A DNA stretch of 64,000 bases, from NCBI RefSeq assembly GCF_003050935.1, contig NZ_QAOX01000001.1, forward strand, positions 859,046-923,045, given 5' to 3'. Below are positions 9,024 to 18,182 of this stretch, in pieces. The stretch comes from Luteibacter sp. OK325 (GTDB lineage: Bacteria; Pseudomonadota; Gammaproteobacteria; Xanthomonadales; Rhodanobacteraceae). The position numbers and the translations under genes are program-made. The notes beneath the pieces are model-generated. The model ran no database searches. It was not told the origin of the DNA and worked only from the letters and a program-made list of their open reading frames with translations. Numbering within the stretch: the first letter of the stretch is position 1; each line of letters starts with the position of its first letter.

Positions 9024-9818
9024 GTGAACGACCTGATCAGCGCCATCCTCCTGGGCATCGTCGAAGGAATCACCGAATTCCTGCCCGTCTCCAGTACCGG
9101 TCACCTGCTCATCGCCGAGCGCTGGCTCGGCGCACGTTCCGACCTGTTCAACGTGGCGATCCAGGCCGGTGCGATCCTCGCCGTGACGTTCATCTACTGG
9201 CGCACCTTGTGGAGCATGGCCAGGAACTGGCGCCGCCCGGAAACCCGCGATTACGTGATGAAGCTGGCCGTGGCGTTCCTGATCACCGCAGCGCTGGGAC
9301 TGGTGGTGACCAAGCTCGGCTTCAAGCTGCCAGAGACAGTGACTCCGATTGCCTGGGCGCTGATCGCCGGCGGCATCTGGATGATCGTGGCGGAGAAGGT
9401 CGCGATGAACCGGCCCGACGAGGTCGCGATCAGCTGGCGCGTGGCGATTCTGGTCGGCCTGGCGCAAATTATTGCGGGCGTCTTTCCCGGTACTTCGCGT
9501 TCCGCGGCAACCATCTTCGTTGCCATGCTCGCGGGCACCAGCAACCGAGCGGCTGCCACCGAGTTCGCTTTCCTGGTCGGCATTCCGACGATGTATGCGG
9601 CGACGGGCTACGAATTGCTGAAGACCTTCAAGCACGGCGGTGCCGCCGGTGAAGACTGGACCGGTCTCGGCGTCGCATTCGTCGTCTCCACCATCGTCGC
9701 CTTCGTCGCGGTGAAGTGGCTGCTTGGTTACATCCGCTCGCACAAGTTCACTGTGTTCGCGGTGTACCGCATCGTGCTCGGTATCGCGTTGTTGCTCCTG
9801 CTCCCAGCGGGCGGTTGA
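9024..9818 (+). CDS. uppP: undecaprenyl-diphosphatase
   Basis: A 264-residue polytopic membrane protein of the BacA/UppP family. It dephosphorylates undecaprenyl pyrophosphate so the lipid carrier can be reused in peptidoglycan and O-antigen synthesis; loss sensitises cells to bacitracin in known systems. The two family signatures are present: EGITEFLPVSSTGH near residue 15 and PGTSRSAATI near 157. The length is normal for the family. The start is GTG (9024), giving MNDLISAILLGIVEG; no ATG start fits. A regulator gene begins 15 bp downstream on the same strand, so the two may be cotranscribed. Confidence 0.97.
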   Translation: MNDLISAILLGIVEGITEFLPVSSTGHLLIAERWLGARSDLFNVAIQAGAILAVTFIYWRTLWSMARNWRRPETRDYVMKLAVAFLITAALGLVVTKLGFKLPETVTPIAWALIAGGIWMIVAEKVAMNRPDEVAISWRVAILVGLAQIIAGVFPGTSRSAATIFVAMLAGTSNRAAATEFAFLVGIPTMYAATGYELLKTFKHGGAAGEDWTGLGVAFVVSTIVAFVAVKWLLGYIRSHKFTVFAVYRIVLGIALLLLLPAGG

Positions 9819-9833
9819 GTCGCCGGCCCGCCC

Positions 9834-11426
9834 ATGACCACTCGTTACCGGCTGCTCGATCTCACGGTCGACCTGGCACGCCAGAGGGTGGAGCGCGGTG
9901 ACGTCACGCTCGACATCGCCGGGCTCAGTTTCCAGCTACTGGCCTGCCTGATCGAACGCGGCGATCGCGTCGTTGGTTTCGATGAACTGATGGAGGCTGT
10001 CTGGGCGCCCGCCGTCGTGAACGAAGAAACCGTGACCCAGCGCGTCCGCCTGTTACGCCAGGCACTGGGTGACGACGCGCGCCAGCCACGTTACATCCGC
10101 ACGGTACGCGGGCGCGGATACCAGCTGGGTGCGCTGCCCGAGCGACTCGCAGGAGAAGCCCCGCGGCGACGGCATTCCGTCTGGCCGGCGCTCGCCGCAG
10201 TCGGCGTACTGGCCGCCGTAGCACTCGGCGCGGGGTTCCTCGCTCATGAGCAGAAGCCGGTACTCACCGCGCAGCAGGAACTGCTCCAGCGCGCTCACTG
10301 GTACGCCGCCATGGGTCAGCGTGAGAACAACGAACGAGCCCTGGCCCTCTATGACCGCGCCTTGCACGAAGCACCCGACGATGCCGATGCGCTGACCGGT
10401 GCGAGCCGCACGCGGTCGGCGCGCACCTGTCTCTACAACGCCGGTGCGGACGATGCGCGCGATGCGCTGCGCCTGGCTAGCCGCGCCGTAACTTTGCGTC
10501 CCGAGCTGGCGGACGCATGGTCCGCGCTCGGCTATGCGCGCGATTGCCTTGGCGACATCTCCGGGGCGATCGCCGGCTACGAACATGCCGTGCGACTGGA
10601 TCCCACCGACGATGCCAGCCGCTCGTCCGCCGCTTACCTGTATCAGGAACAAGGCCGCCTGGCGGATGCCCTGCGGGCCAATCTCGATATGCACGGCGAT
10701 CCGGCGCGCGTGCGTTTTCGTGACGTGCAGGTCGCACGCGAGTACGAACTGCTCGGCTTCGATGCGGCGGCTGAAGTGCGCTTTCGACACGTGTTCGAAT
10801 TGTCGCCCGACAACGTCTTCTCCAACCTGGCGTGGCCTGGCTTCCTTTTCGCCCGCGGACGTTTCGACGAAGCACGCGCCGCGCTGGCTGAGGCACGGGA
10901 GCGCGGCACACCTCGCGCCGAGCTCGCACAGCTCGAGGGTGAACTCGCCCTGCGCCGCAATGACCCGGTCGCCGCCGCCAATGCGTTCGCCCAGGCACGT
11001 GCGATTCGTCCCGACTCAAGGCTGCAGACGACGCTCGCGGCCATCTACGGTCCCGTGCCGGTGAATCCGGTGTGGCTCCGGCAACGCATCGCCGAGACGC
11101 GCTCCAGCCTGGCCGACGACCCCTGGCCGGTCGGCCGCATCGAGCTGGTGGTGCTGCTGCAGGCGGCCGGCGACCGACGAGGCGCGATAGCGGCCCTTTC
11201 CGATGCGGTGGACAAAGGATGGCGAGACGCCGGCTATCTCCGCGCCTCGCCATTGTTCTCATCGATCGCAGGGGATCCCGCGTTCGAAGCGGTCATCGCG
11301 GCGATCGATCGCCGGGTCGCGGCGGAACGTCAGCGGGTGCTTGCGGCACCCTGGTGTCCCGCCGACCTGAAGACCCGGCAGCTTATGCAGGACAGCAATC
11401 AGCGTGGCAGGGACTTGAGGATGTAG
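9834..11426 (+). CDS. ToxR/CadC-like winged-helix regulator with TPR sensor domain
   Basis: A 530-residue protein with three parts. Residues ~5-100 form an OmpR-type winged helix (ending YIRTVRGRGYQLG), ~116-137 a single hydrophobic segment, and the rest TPR-like helices. The DNA-binding part would be cytoplasmic and the TPR part periplasmic, as in one-component membrane regulators; no kinase or receiver domain is present. It follows uppP by 15 bp, which suggests, but does not show, a cell-envelope cue. Its 3' end overlaps the convergent serine-hydrolase gene by 28 bp. The target genes are unknown. Confidence 0.85.
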   Translation: MTTRYRLLDLTVDLARQRVERGDVTLDIAGLSFQLLACLIERGDRVVGFDELMEAVWAPAVVNEETVTQRVRLLRQALGDDARQPRYIRTVRGRGYQLGALPERLAGEAPRRRHSVWPALAAVGVLAAVALGAGFLAHEQKPVLTAQQELLQRAHWYAAMGQRENNERALALYDRALHEAPDDADALTGASRTRSARTCLYNAGADDARDALRLASRAVTLRPELADAWSALGYARDCLGDISGAIAGYEHAVRLDPTDDASRSSAAYLYQEQGRLADALRANLDMHGDPARVRFRDVQVAREYELLGFDAAAEVRFRHVFELSPDNVFSNLAWPGFLFARGRFDEARAALAEARERGTPRAELAQLEGELALRRNDPVAAANAFAQARAIRPDSRLQTTLAAIYGPVPVNPVWLRQRIAETRSSLADDPWPVGRIELVVLLQAAGDRRGAIAALSDAVDKGWRDAGYLRASPLFSSIAGDPAFEAVIAAIDRRVAAERQRVLAAPWCPADLKTRQLMQDSNQRGRDLRM

Positions 11427-12508
11427 TCGCGGAAGAGGGTCTGCGATTGCGGGTGAGCGTAGCTCTTGTTGTAGGCCTGGCTGGTGATCACGGTGACCAG
11501 ACCGCGCTCGGGCAGGACGAACACGTAATTACCGCCATTGCCGCTCATGGCCCATGCCTTCGTCTCCACCCCGCGTATCGGGAAACGGAACTGCCACCAG
11601 AGGTAGCCGTAGTCGGCATCGTCACGGGCCTGGGCATGCGGCGTCAGCATCGTGGCCACCCATGCCTTCGGCAGTACCTGCTTCCCGTGCCACTGGCCGC
11701 CGTCGGCGACGAGCTGGCCCAGCTTGGCCAGGTCGCGCGAGCGATAGCGCGTGCCACCCCCGCCCATGCCGACGCCCTCGCTCGAAGTGTTCCACTTCAC
11801 CTGCGTGATGCCCAACGGCTGTTCCAGCGCCTCGTGCGCGAAACGGGCAAGCGGCAACTTCGTCGCCCGCTCAACCACGGCGCCGGCCAGGAACGCGCCG
11901 GCGGTGCAGTACGAGAAAGCGCGGCCGTACGGCGAGTCCTTCGGCCGGCTCACCCAGGGCGCGTAGCCGCGGATGGGGATGTTGAGGGCAAAGTCCAGCC
12001 AACGCTCGGAGACATACATGTGCTCCTCGTTGCCGGCGGAGAACGCGTTTTCGTCATCACACTCGAGGATCGAGCTCATCGTGATCAGGTCCTCGATGGT
12101 GATGCCCGCCCGGCGCGGGTCCGGGTGGTCGATACGAATATCAGGGAAGAACGGGTACACCGGCTGCTTCGCGTCATGGATCGCTCCCCGCTCAATGGCG
12201 GCGCCGACAAGCATGGCGGTCAGGCTCTTGCTGGCCGAACGAACGTCGTTGAGAAGGTCGGCCGAGCCATCGTTGAAGTAGTGCTCGTAAACCAGCCGGC
12301 CGTGGTCCACCACCAGCACGCTGGTGATCTGCTTGAAGCTGCCGTCGGTCATCTTGTCATCGAGACTGGCCAGGGTAGCCGTGTCCCAGCCGAGCTTGCC
12401 GGCCTCTGCGACAGGCCAACCGTCGGCGGTGGCAGCGGGCGGTTGGTATTGGCTTGCCGCCACCGGGAAGGCGGCGGCAAGCATCAGGGCGGCAAAGGTG
12501 TGGCGCAT
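11399..12508 (-). CDS. exported serine hydrolase (class C beta-lactamase family)
   Basis: A 369-residue protein of the beta-lactamase/penicillin-binding fold. It has a signal peptide (MRHTFAALMLAAAFPVAAS), the SxxK motif as S91-A-S-K94 and a Tyr motif region FSYCTAGAF (~185). A GGGGTRYRS stretch lies near where the third motif is expected. Such proteins include esterases, D-aminopeptidases and 6-aminohexanoate-dimer-hydrolase-like enzymes; real beta-lactamase activity cannot be assumed. The YxN motif reads YCT, so Asn is absent. It is monocistronic and convergent with the winged-helix regulator. Confidence 0.85.
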   Translation of the reverse strand: MRHTFAALMLAAAFPVAASQYQPPAATADGWPVAEAGKLGWDTATLASLDDKMTDGSFKQITSVLVVDHGRLVYEHYFNDGSADLLNDVRSASKSLTAMLVGAAIERGAIHDAKQPVYPFFPDIRIDHPDPRRAGITIEDLITMSSILECDDENAFSAGNEEHMYVSERWLDFALNIPIRGYAPWVSRPKDSPYGRAFSYCTAGAFLAGAVVERATKLPLARFAHEALEQPLGITQVKWNTSSEGVGMGGGGTRYRSRDLAKLGQLVADGGQWHGKQVLPKAWVATMLTPHAQARDDADYGYLWWQFRFPIRGVETKAWAMSGNGGNYVFVLPERGLVTVITSQAYNKSYAHPQSQTLFRDYILKSLPR

Positions 12509-12595
12509 GGCGGGAGCTCCGTGGGAAGAGCTCCGAGTGAATCGCTATGCGGCGTGAAGCGCCTGAAGTGCGGGTGAAGTTTTATGAAGCGTCGC

Positions 12596-13579
12596 TTACG
12601 CCACCGCGGCGATGCGGGCCGGTTCGCCGTTGCGGCGCCTTTCCAGCTCGGCCATCTGTTGCTGCACGATCTGGCACTGCGGCGTGCTGGTGCGCTGGAA
12701 CAGCTCGCTGGTCCACTCGATGAAGGCCTGCACGCGCGCCGAGAGATGGCGCTTCTGCGGGTAGACGATCCAGAGGTTGGAGCCGGTCGAGATCGTGTCC
12801 GTCATGATGATTTCGAGCAGGCCCTTGTCGAGCGCACTCGCCGCCAGGCAATGGGGTGTCTGGATGATGCCCAGGCCGGCAATGGCTGCCTGGATCACCG
12901 ACTCGCCGTCATTAATCATCATGTGCGCGTCCACATCCACCGCGACGCGACCACCCGGGGAGTCGAACTGCCATTGGGACGGCTTGCCCGTGCTCGGATG
13001 GACGAAATTGACCGTCCGGTGGGTCTTCAGGTCTTCGATGGTCGTCGGCACGCCGTGGCGGGCCAGATAGGCCGGCGACGCGCAGAGCACGTTACTGAAG
13101 TGGCCGATCTTGCGCGCAATCAGGCTGGAATCGGCCAGCTCGCCCATGCGGATGGCGCAATCGAAACCTTCTTCATTCAGATCGAATGGGAAGTCGCACA
13201 TGGTCAGTTCGAGGCGGATGTCAGGAAACTTTGCCTCGAATTCGGCGAGATTCGGGATGAGCGCCGCACGGCCGACCGCCGATGAAGCGGCCACCCTGAG
13301 CTTGCCGACAGGCTTGGTCTTGGCATACCCCAAAGCCTCGGTGGCTTCAGTGAGATCGGCGAGGATCTCCTTACAACGCGCATAGAACGCGGAGCCATCG
13401 TCTGTCAACCGCAGCGAACGTGTCGAGCGGAAGAACAGCCGCGCGCCCAGGCTCTCCTCGAGGCGGGAAATGGCCCGGCTGACACCCGATGGGGTCATCT
13501 CAAGATGCTGCGCTGCGGAAGAAAAGCTCTTGGCCTCAACCACACGTACGAAAACGCTGATAGCGGAAAAGTCTTCCAT
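12596..13579 (-). CDS. LysR-family regulator, divergent from RND efflux operon
   Basis: A 327-residue LysR-type regulator. It has an N-terminal winged helix (FSSAAQHLEMTPSGVSRAIS, linker helix to LFFRSTRSLRLTDDG) and a C-terminal two-lobed effector domain. It is divergent from the RND operon with 194 bp between, so it may control the operon, like MexT for mexEF-oprN or SmeRv for smeVWX. However, its N-terminus resembles the CrgA-like LysR class more than the NodD-like class of MexT, so it is probably not an orthologue of MexT. A 13-bp palindrome lies 29-41 bp upstream of its start. Confidence 0.9.
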   Translation of the reverse strand: MEDFSAISVFVRVVEAKSFSSAAQHLEMTPSGVSRAISRLEESLGARLFFRSTRSLRLTDDGSAFYARCKEILADLTEATEALGYAKTKPVGKLRVAASSAVGRAALIPNLAEFEAKFPDIRLELTMCDFPFDLNEEGFDCAIRMGELADSSLIARKIGHFSNVLCASPAYLARHGVPTTIEDLKTHRTVNFVHPSTGKPSQWQFDSPGGRVAVDVDAHMMINDGESVIQAAIAGLGIIQTPHCLAASALDKGLLEIIMTDTISTGSNLWIVYPQKRHLSARVQAFIEWTSELFQRTSTPQCQIVQQQMAELERRRNGEPARIAAVA

Positions 13580-13607
13580 CGCCGGCTCCGGGGATCTTCA
13601 TTCGTGA

Positions 13608-13620
13608 CTGTGAATCACAG
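13608..13620. promoter_or_regulatory. candidate LysR operator (CTGTGA-A-TCACAG)
   Basis: A perfect palindrome with 6-bp arms around one central A, upstream of the LysR start in the divergent intergenic region. LysR proteins often bind interrupted dyads close to their own promoter. The assignment is by position and symmetry only. Confidence 0.4.
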
Positions 13621-13691
13621 GCGCGATGATTGTAGACCCATTTAAGCCTTGACAGGCAAGGCCTAGATTACGCCCCCTGAGACGGACCGGC

Positions 13692-13722
13692 TTGACCTTA
13701 ACCAAAGTTGAGGTTGCATCCT
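13692..13722 (+). promoter_or_regulatory. RND operon promoter with SoxR/MerR-like dyad and 19-bp spacer
   Basis: TTGACC (13692-13697) makes a good -35. Exactly 19 bp later lies CATCCT, a weak -10. The imperfect dyad ACCTTAACCAAAGTTGAGGT (13695-13714) fills the spacer; its halves match at 7 of 10 positions. An over-long 19-bp spacer filled by a dyad is the geometry used by MerR-family activators, and the right half AAGTTGAGG is one base from a SoxR half-site. The predicted transcription start is about 45 nt before the adaptor ATG at 13774. No merR/soxR gene is in the window. Confidence 0.5.
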
Positions 13723-13773
13723 GCGCCGCCGCACGACTTTCCGCCTACCTAATCAAGCTCTCAGGACATCGTC

Positions 13774-14982
13774 ATGAAGAAGAAACTCCTGTTCGGTTCG
13801 TCCGCGCTCGCCGTGGCGATCGCCTCGGCACTCTGGCTTGGTGCCGGCAGCTCGCCGACGCATGCCGCCGAGCCCGCCGCCGCCAAGCCGGCCCCGGAAG
13901 TGACCGTGGCCCAGGTGCTGCTGCGGCCCGTCTCGGACGCCAACGCGTTCACCGGCCGCATCCAGGCCGTCGATACGATCCAGATCAAGCCGCGCGTCAG
14001 CGGCTACGTGGACACGGTGCATTTCCGCGAAGGTGCCACGGTAAAGAAGGGCGACCTGCTCTTCACCATCGACCCTCGCCCGTACCGCACCGAGACTGAC
14101 CGCCTGGCCGCCAACCTCGCCCAGGCCCGCGCCGAAGCGAAGAACGCGGACGCGAATGCCGCCCGCGGCAGCAAGCTCGTCCAGCAGCACGCCGTTTCGC
14201 AAGAAGAAGCCGATCGCCTCGATACCGCCGCGGCCAGCGCCAAGGCGCAGGTTGCCTCGGTGCAGGCGGCGCTGGATAACGCCCGCCTCAATCTCTCCTT
14301 CACCGAAGTTCGTGCGCCGGTGGACGGCAAGGTCAGCAACGCCCAGATCACTGCGGGCAACCTGGTCACCCCGGCCGACACGCTGACCAGCGTCGTGACC
14401 GTCGACCCGATGTATGTCTACTTCGACGTGGACGAGCAGACCTTCCTCAAGCTCGATCGCCTGCGCCGCGCGAACGGCCATGCGCCCGACGTGGAGATGG
14501 GCCTGGCCGACGAACAAGGTTATCCGCACGTCGGCAAGATCGACTTCGTCGACAACCAGATCCGCGCCGGTGCCGGCACGATCCGGCTGCGCGCCGTGTT
14601 CCCGAACACCGACGGTGCGTATACCGCGGGGCTCTTCGCCCGCGTCGAGTTGCGTAGCGGCAACACCCAGCCGCGCGCGCTGATCGACGACAAGGCGGTC
14701 GGTACCGATCTCGGCAACAAGTTCGTCTACGTCGTGGGCAAGGACAAGAAGGTCGAATACCGCCGCGTCTCCACCGGTGCGCTGGTGGACGGCCTGCGCG
14801 TCGTCGACTCCGGCCTCAACGCCGAAGACATCGTGGTCGTGAACGGCCTGCAGCGCGTGCGCCCGGGCGTGGAAGTGAATGCGAAGCGCGTGGCGATGGC
14901 CTCGCTGGTACCGGAGAGCGCGCGTAACGTCGCCGCCGCCCGTCCTGCCGGCGTCGACAGCGTGGCGCAGAACCAGGACTGA
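13774..14982 (+). CDS. RND efflux periplasmic adaptor (MexE/SmeV-like)
   Basis: A 402-residue adaptor of the RND membrane-fusion family. It has an N-terminal signal, a lipoyl domain opening (TGRIQAVDTIQIKPRVSGYV, then FREGATVKKGDLLFTIDPRP), an alpha-hairpin, and beta-barrel and membrane-proximal domains. No lipobox Cys is evident, unlike MexA/AcrA, so anchoring may be by an uncleaved signal. It joins the MexF-like pump to the OprN-like channel. It is first in a four-gene operon and starts 6 bp before the pump gene. The SmeVWX and MexEF-OprN families are the nearest by overall layout. Confidence 0.92.
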   Translation: MKKKLLFGSSALAVAIASALWLGAGSSPTHAAEPAAAKPAPEVTVAQVLLRPVSDANAFTGRIQAVDTIQIKPRVSGYVDTVHFREGATVKKGDLLFTIDPRPYRTETDRLAANLAQARAEAKNADANAARGSKLVQQHAVSQEEADRLDTAAASAKAQVASVQAALDNARLNLSFTEVRAPVDGKVSNAQITAGNLVTPADTLTSVVTVDPMYVYFDVDEQTFLKLDRLRRANGHAPDVEMGLADEQGYPHVGKIDFVDNQIRAGAGTIRLRAVFPNTDGAYTAGLFARVELRSGNTQPRALIDDKAVGTDLGNKFVYVVGKDKKVEYRRVSTGALVDGLRVVDSGLNAEDIVVVNGLQRVRPGVEVNAKRVAMASLVPESARNVAAARPAGVDSVAQNQD

Positions 14983-14988
14983 TCCCTC

Positions 14989-17900
14989 ATGAAAATCGCG
15001 CAATATTTCGTTGAACGCCCCATCCTGGCGGGCGTGCTGTCGGTGCTGTTCCTGATCGCGGGCGGTATCGCCGTGTTCAAGCTGCCGATCAGCGAATACC
15101 CGGAGATCGTCCCACCGACCGTCGTGGTCAAGGCGAGCTATCCCGGCGCCAACCCGAAGGTCATTGCCGAAACCGTCGCCACGCCGCTCGAAGAACAGAT
15201 CAACGGCGTGGAAGGCATGCTCTATACCTCCTCGCAGGCCACCAGCGACGGCCAGATGACCCTCACGGTCACCTTCGCCCTCGGTACCGACCTCGACAAC
15301 GCCCAGGTGCAGACGCAGAACCGCGTCTCGCAGGCCCTGCCGCGCCTGCCCGAGGAAGTGCAGCGCCTCGGTGTCACGACGACCAAGAGCTCGCCCGACC
15401 TGACCATGGTCGTGCATCTGACCTCGCCGGATAACCGTTACGACATGCTGTACCTGTCGAACTACGCCCGCACGCGCATCAAGGACCAGCTCGCCCGTCT
15501 CGACGGCGTGGGTGATGTCCAGCTGTTCGGCGCAGGCGAGTACAGCATGCGTGTGTGGATGAACCCGGAGAAGCTGGCCATCCGCAACCTGACCACGGGT
15601 GACGTGATCAAGGCGGTCCGTGAGCAGAACATCGAAGTGGCCGCCGGCGCGCTCAATGCGCCTCCGGGTCCGAACTCGAATGCGTTCCAGGTCAACATCA
15701 ATACGCAGGGCCGTCTCGTCACCGAGGACGACTTCCTCAACATCATCGTGCGTAGCGACCCCACCGGCTCGGTCACCCATCTGCGCGACGTCGCTCGTGT
15801 GGAACTGGGCTCGAACAACTACGCCCTGCGCAGCCTGCTGAACAACCGCGAGGCCGTGGCGATTCCGATCTTCCAGCGTCCGGGTTCGAACGCCATCGCC
15901 ATTTCGGATGAAGTCCGCGCGGAGATGGCGACGCTGAAGAAAGATTTCCCGCAGGGCGTCGACTACACCATCGTCTACGATCCGACCGTGTTCGTACGCG
16001 GCTCGATCGAAGCCGTCGTGCATACGCTGTTCGAGGCGATCATCCTCGTCGTGCTGGTGGTGATCCTGTTCCTGCAGACCTGGCGCGCATCGATCATTCC
16101 GCTGGTGGCCGTGCCCGTTTCGCTGATCGGTACGTTCGCGGTGATGTACCTGGTTGGTTTCTCCCTCAATGCGCTGTCGCTGTTCGGACTGGTGCTGGCC
16201 ATCGGTATCGTCGTCGACGATGCGATCGTGGTCGTGGAGAACGTCGAACGACACATCGAGCATGGGCTCGATCCGAAGATGGCGACGCGCCAGGCGATGA
16301 CCGAAGTGACCGGGCCGATCGTCGCCACGGCACTGGTGTTGTGTGCCGTGTTCGTGCCTGCCGCCTTCATCAGCGGCCTGACCGGCCAGTTCTATCGTCA
16401 GTTCGCCCTCACCATCGCCATCTCCACGGTGATCTCGGCTTTCAACTCGCTGACCCTGAGCCCGGCCCTCGCCGCGCTGCTGCTGAAGGGTCGTGACGAA
16501 CCGAAGGACAAGCTCACTGTATGGATGGATCGCAGCCTCGGCTGGATCTTCCGTCCGTTCAACCGCACGTTCGAGCGCGCCTCGAATACGTACGTCGGTG
16601 GCGTGAAGAAGATCCTGCGCTTTGCCGCGGTGATGCTGGTGCTGTATGCAGGCCTCGTCGGCCTGGGTGTGCTTGGCTTTGCAAAGACTCCGACTGGCTT
16701 CGTGCCGCCACAGGACAAGCAGTACCTGGTGGCCTTCGCGCAGTTGCCCGATGCCGCCTCGCTCGATCGCACTGAAACCGTCATCCGCGAAATGGGCGAC
16801 ATCGCCCTGAAAGACCCGGGTGCCGCTAATGCGGTGCAGTTCCCGGGCCTGTCGATCAACGGTTTCACCAACAGCACCAACTCGGGCATCGTCTTCGTGA
16901 CGCTGAAGCCGTTCGAGGAACGTCGCGACAAGGACCTCTCGGCGGATGCCATCGTGGCGCGCCTGAACGCCAAGTTCGCCTCGATCCAGGGCGCGTACAT
17001 CGCGATCTTCCCGCCGCCGCCGGTTAACGGTCTCGGTACGATCGGCGGTTTCCGCATGCAGCTCGAGGACCGTGGCGACCTCGGCTTCGACGAGTTGTTC
17101 AAGCAGACCCAGGGCATCATCGGCGCCAGCCAGAAGACCCCTGAGCTTGCCCACCTGTTCAGCAGCTTCCAGGTGAACGTGCCGCAGTTCGACGCGGATA
17201 TCGATCGTGAGAAGGCCAAGTCCGAAGGTATCGACCTGGGCGACGTGTTCCAGACCATGCAAGCGTACCTGGGCTCGCTCTACGTCAATGACTTCAACCG
17301 CTTCGGCCGTACCTACCAGGTGAACGTGTCCGCGGAACCGTCGTTCCGTCACGAGCCGTCAGACGTGGTGGGCCTGAAGACCCGCAATGCTGCCGGCGAC
17401 CTCGTCCCGCTGGGCTCGTTCCTCACCATGCGCCAGACCAACGGCCCGGATCGCGTGCAGCATTACAACGGCTACCCCACCGCCGAGATCAATGGCGGCG
17501 CGGCACCGGGTTACAGCACGGGCCAGGCACAGGAAGCCATGGAGAAGCTGGTCAACGCCAGCCTGCCGAACGGCATGAGCTACGAGTGGACCGAACTGAC
17601 GTACCAGCAGATCCTCGCCGGTAATACCGCGGTGCTGGTGTTCCCGCTGTCGGTACTGCTGGTGTTCCTGGTGCTTGCCTCGCTGTATGAAAGCCTGAGC
17701 CTGCCGCTCGCGGTCATCCTGATCGTGCCGATGGTGCTGCTGTCCGCGATTGCCGGCGTCATCGTCACCGGTGGCGACAACAACATCTTCACGCAGATCG
17801 GTCTGATCGTGCTGGTGGGTCTGGCCTGCAAGAACGCCATCCTCATCGTCGAGTTCGCTCGTGAAGCGGAGATCGAAGGCATGAACCGCGTGGACGCCGT

Positions 17901-18180
17901 GCTCGAAGCGGCCCGCCTGCGACTGCGTCCGATCCTGATGACCTCGTTCGCGTTCATCATGGGCGTAGTCCCGCTGGTGACCTCGCACGGCGCCGGTGCG
18001 GAGATGCGCCATGCCATGGGTGTCGCGGTATTCGCCGGCATGCTCGGTGTCACCTTCTTCGGCCTGATCTTCACCCCGCTCTTCTATGTACTGATCCGCG
18101 GCTGGAACGAACGCTCGGCGGCGAACCGTGCAGCACGCCGTGAGCGTCGTCTCCTCGAACACGCGGCTCGGGAGTCGTGA
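14989..18180 (+). CDS. RND multidrug efflux pump, HAE1 family (MexF/SmeW-like)
   Basis: A 1063-residue inner-membrane RND pump, close to the 1062 residues of MexF. Recognisable blocks are ERPILAGVLSVLF in TM1, LPISEYPEIVPPTVVVKASY, VIAETVATPLEEQINGVEGM, and the proton-relay pair in IGIVVDDAIVVVENV in TM4. There are twelve predicted membrane segments and two large periplasmic loops. The pump captures drugs from the periplasm and outer leaflet by proton antiport. MexF-type pumps typically handle chloramphenicol, quinolones and trimethoprim; substrates here are inferred from family only. The stop overlaps a possible GTG start of the channel gene. Confidence 0.95.
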   Translation: MKIAQYFVERPILAGVLSVLFLIAGGIAVFKLPISEYPEIVPPTVVVKASYPGANPKVIAETVATPLEEQINGVEGMLYTSSQATSDGQMTLTVTFALGTDLDNAQVQTQNRVSQALPRLPEEVQRLGVTTTKSSPDLTMVVHLTSPDNRYDMLYLSNYARTRIKDQLARLDGVGDVQLFGAGEYSMRVWMNPEKLAIRNLTTGDVIKAVREQNIEVAAGALNAPPGPNSNAFQVNINTQGRLVTEDDFLNIIVRSDPTGSVTHLRDVARVELGSNNYALRSLLNNREAVAIPIFQRPGSNAIAISDEVRAEMATLKKDFPQGVDYTIVYDPTVFVRGSIEAVVHTLFEAIILVVLVVILFLQTWRASIIPLVAVPVSLIGTFAVMYLVGFSLNALSLFGLVLAIGIVVDDAIVVVENVERHIEHGLDPKMATRQAMTEVTGPIVATALVLCAVFVPAAFISGLTGQFYRQFALTIAISTVISAFNSLTLSPALAALLLKGRDEPKDKLTVWMDRSLGWIFRPFNRTFERASNTYVGGVKKILRFAAVMLVLYAGLVGLGVLGFAKTPTGFVPPQDKQYLVAFAQLPDAASLDRTETVIREMGDIALKDPGAANAVQFPGLSINGFTNSTNSGIVFVTLKPFEERRDKDLSADAIVARLNAKFASIQGAYIAIFPPPPVNGLGTIGGFRMQLEDRGDLGFDELFKQTQGIIGASQKTPELAHLFSSFQVNVPQFDADIDREKAKSEGIDLGDVFQTMQAYLGSLYVNDFNRFGRTYQVNVSAEPSFRHEPSDVVGLKTRNAAGDLVPLGSFLTMRQTNGPDRVQHYNGYPTAEINGGAAPGYSTGQAQEAMEKLVNASLPNGMSYEWTELTYQQILAGNTAVLVFPLSVLLVFLVLASLYESLSLPLAVILIVPMVLLSAIAGVIVTGGDNNIFTQIGLIVLVGLACKNAILIVEFAREAEIEGMNRVDAVLEAARLRLRPILMTSFAFIMGVVPLVTSHGAGAEMRHAMGVAVFAGMLGVTFFGLIFTPLFYVLIRGWNERSAANRAARRERRLLEHAARES

Positions 18181-18182
18181 TC

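Noticed and set aside
11399..12508. Beta-lactamase resistance gene
   Set aside because: Only the SxxK motif is clear; the YxN Asn is absent, and family members are mostly esterases or peptidases.
11072..12577. 501-residue plus-strand ORF opposite the serine hydrolase
   Set aside because: Shadow of a gene with SxxK motif and signal peptide; no similarity of its own.
13753..17352. 1199-residue minus-strand ORF opposite the RND adaptor and pump
   Set aside because: It is antisense to two unmistakable RND genes; its His/Arg/Asp-rich composition is typical of shadow frames in GC-rich DNA.
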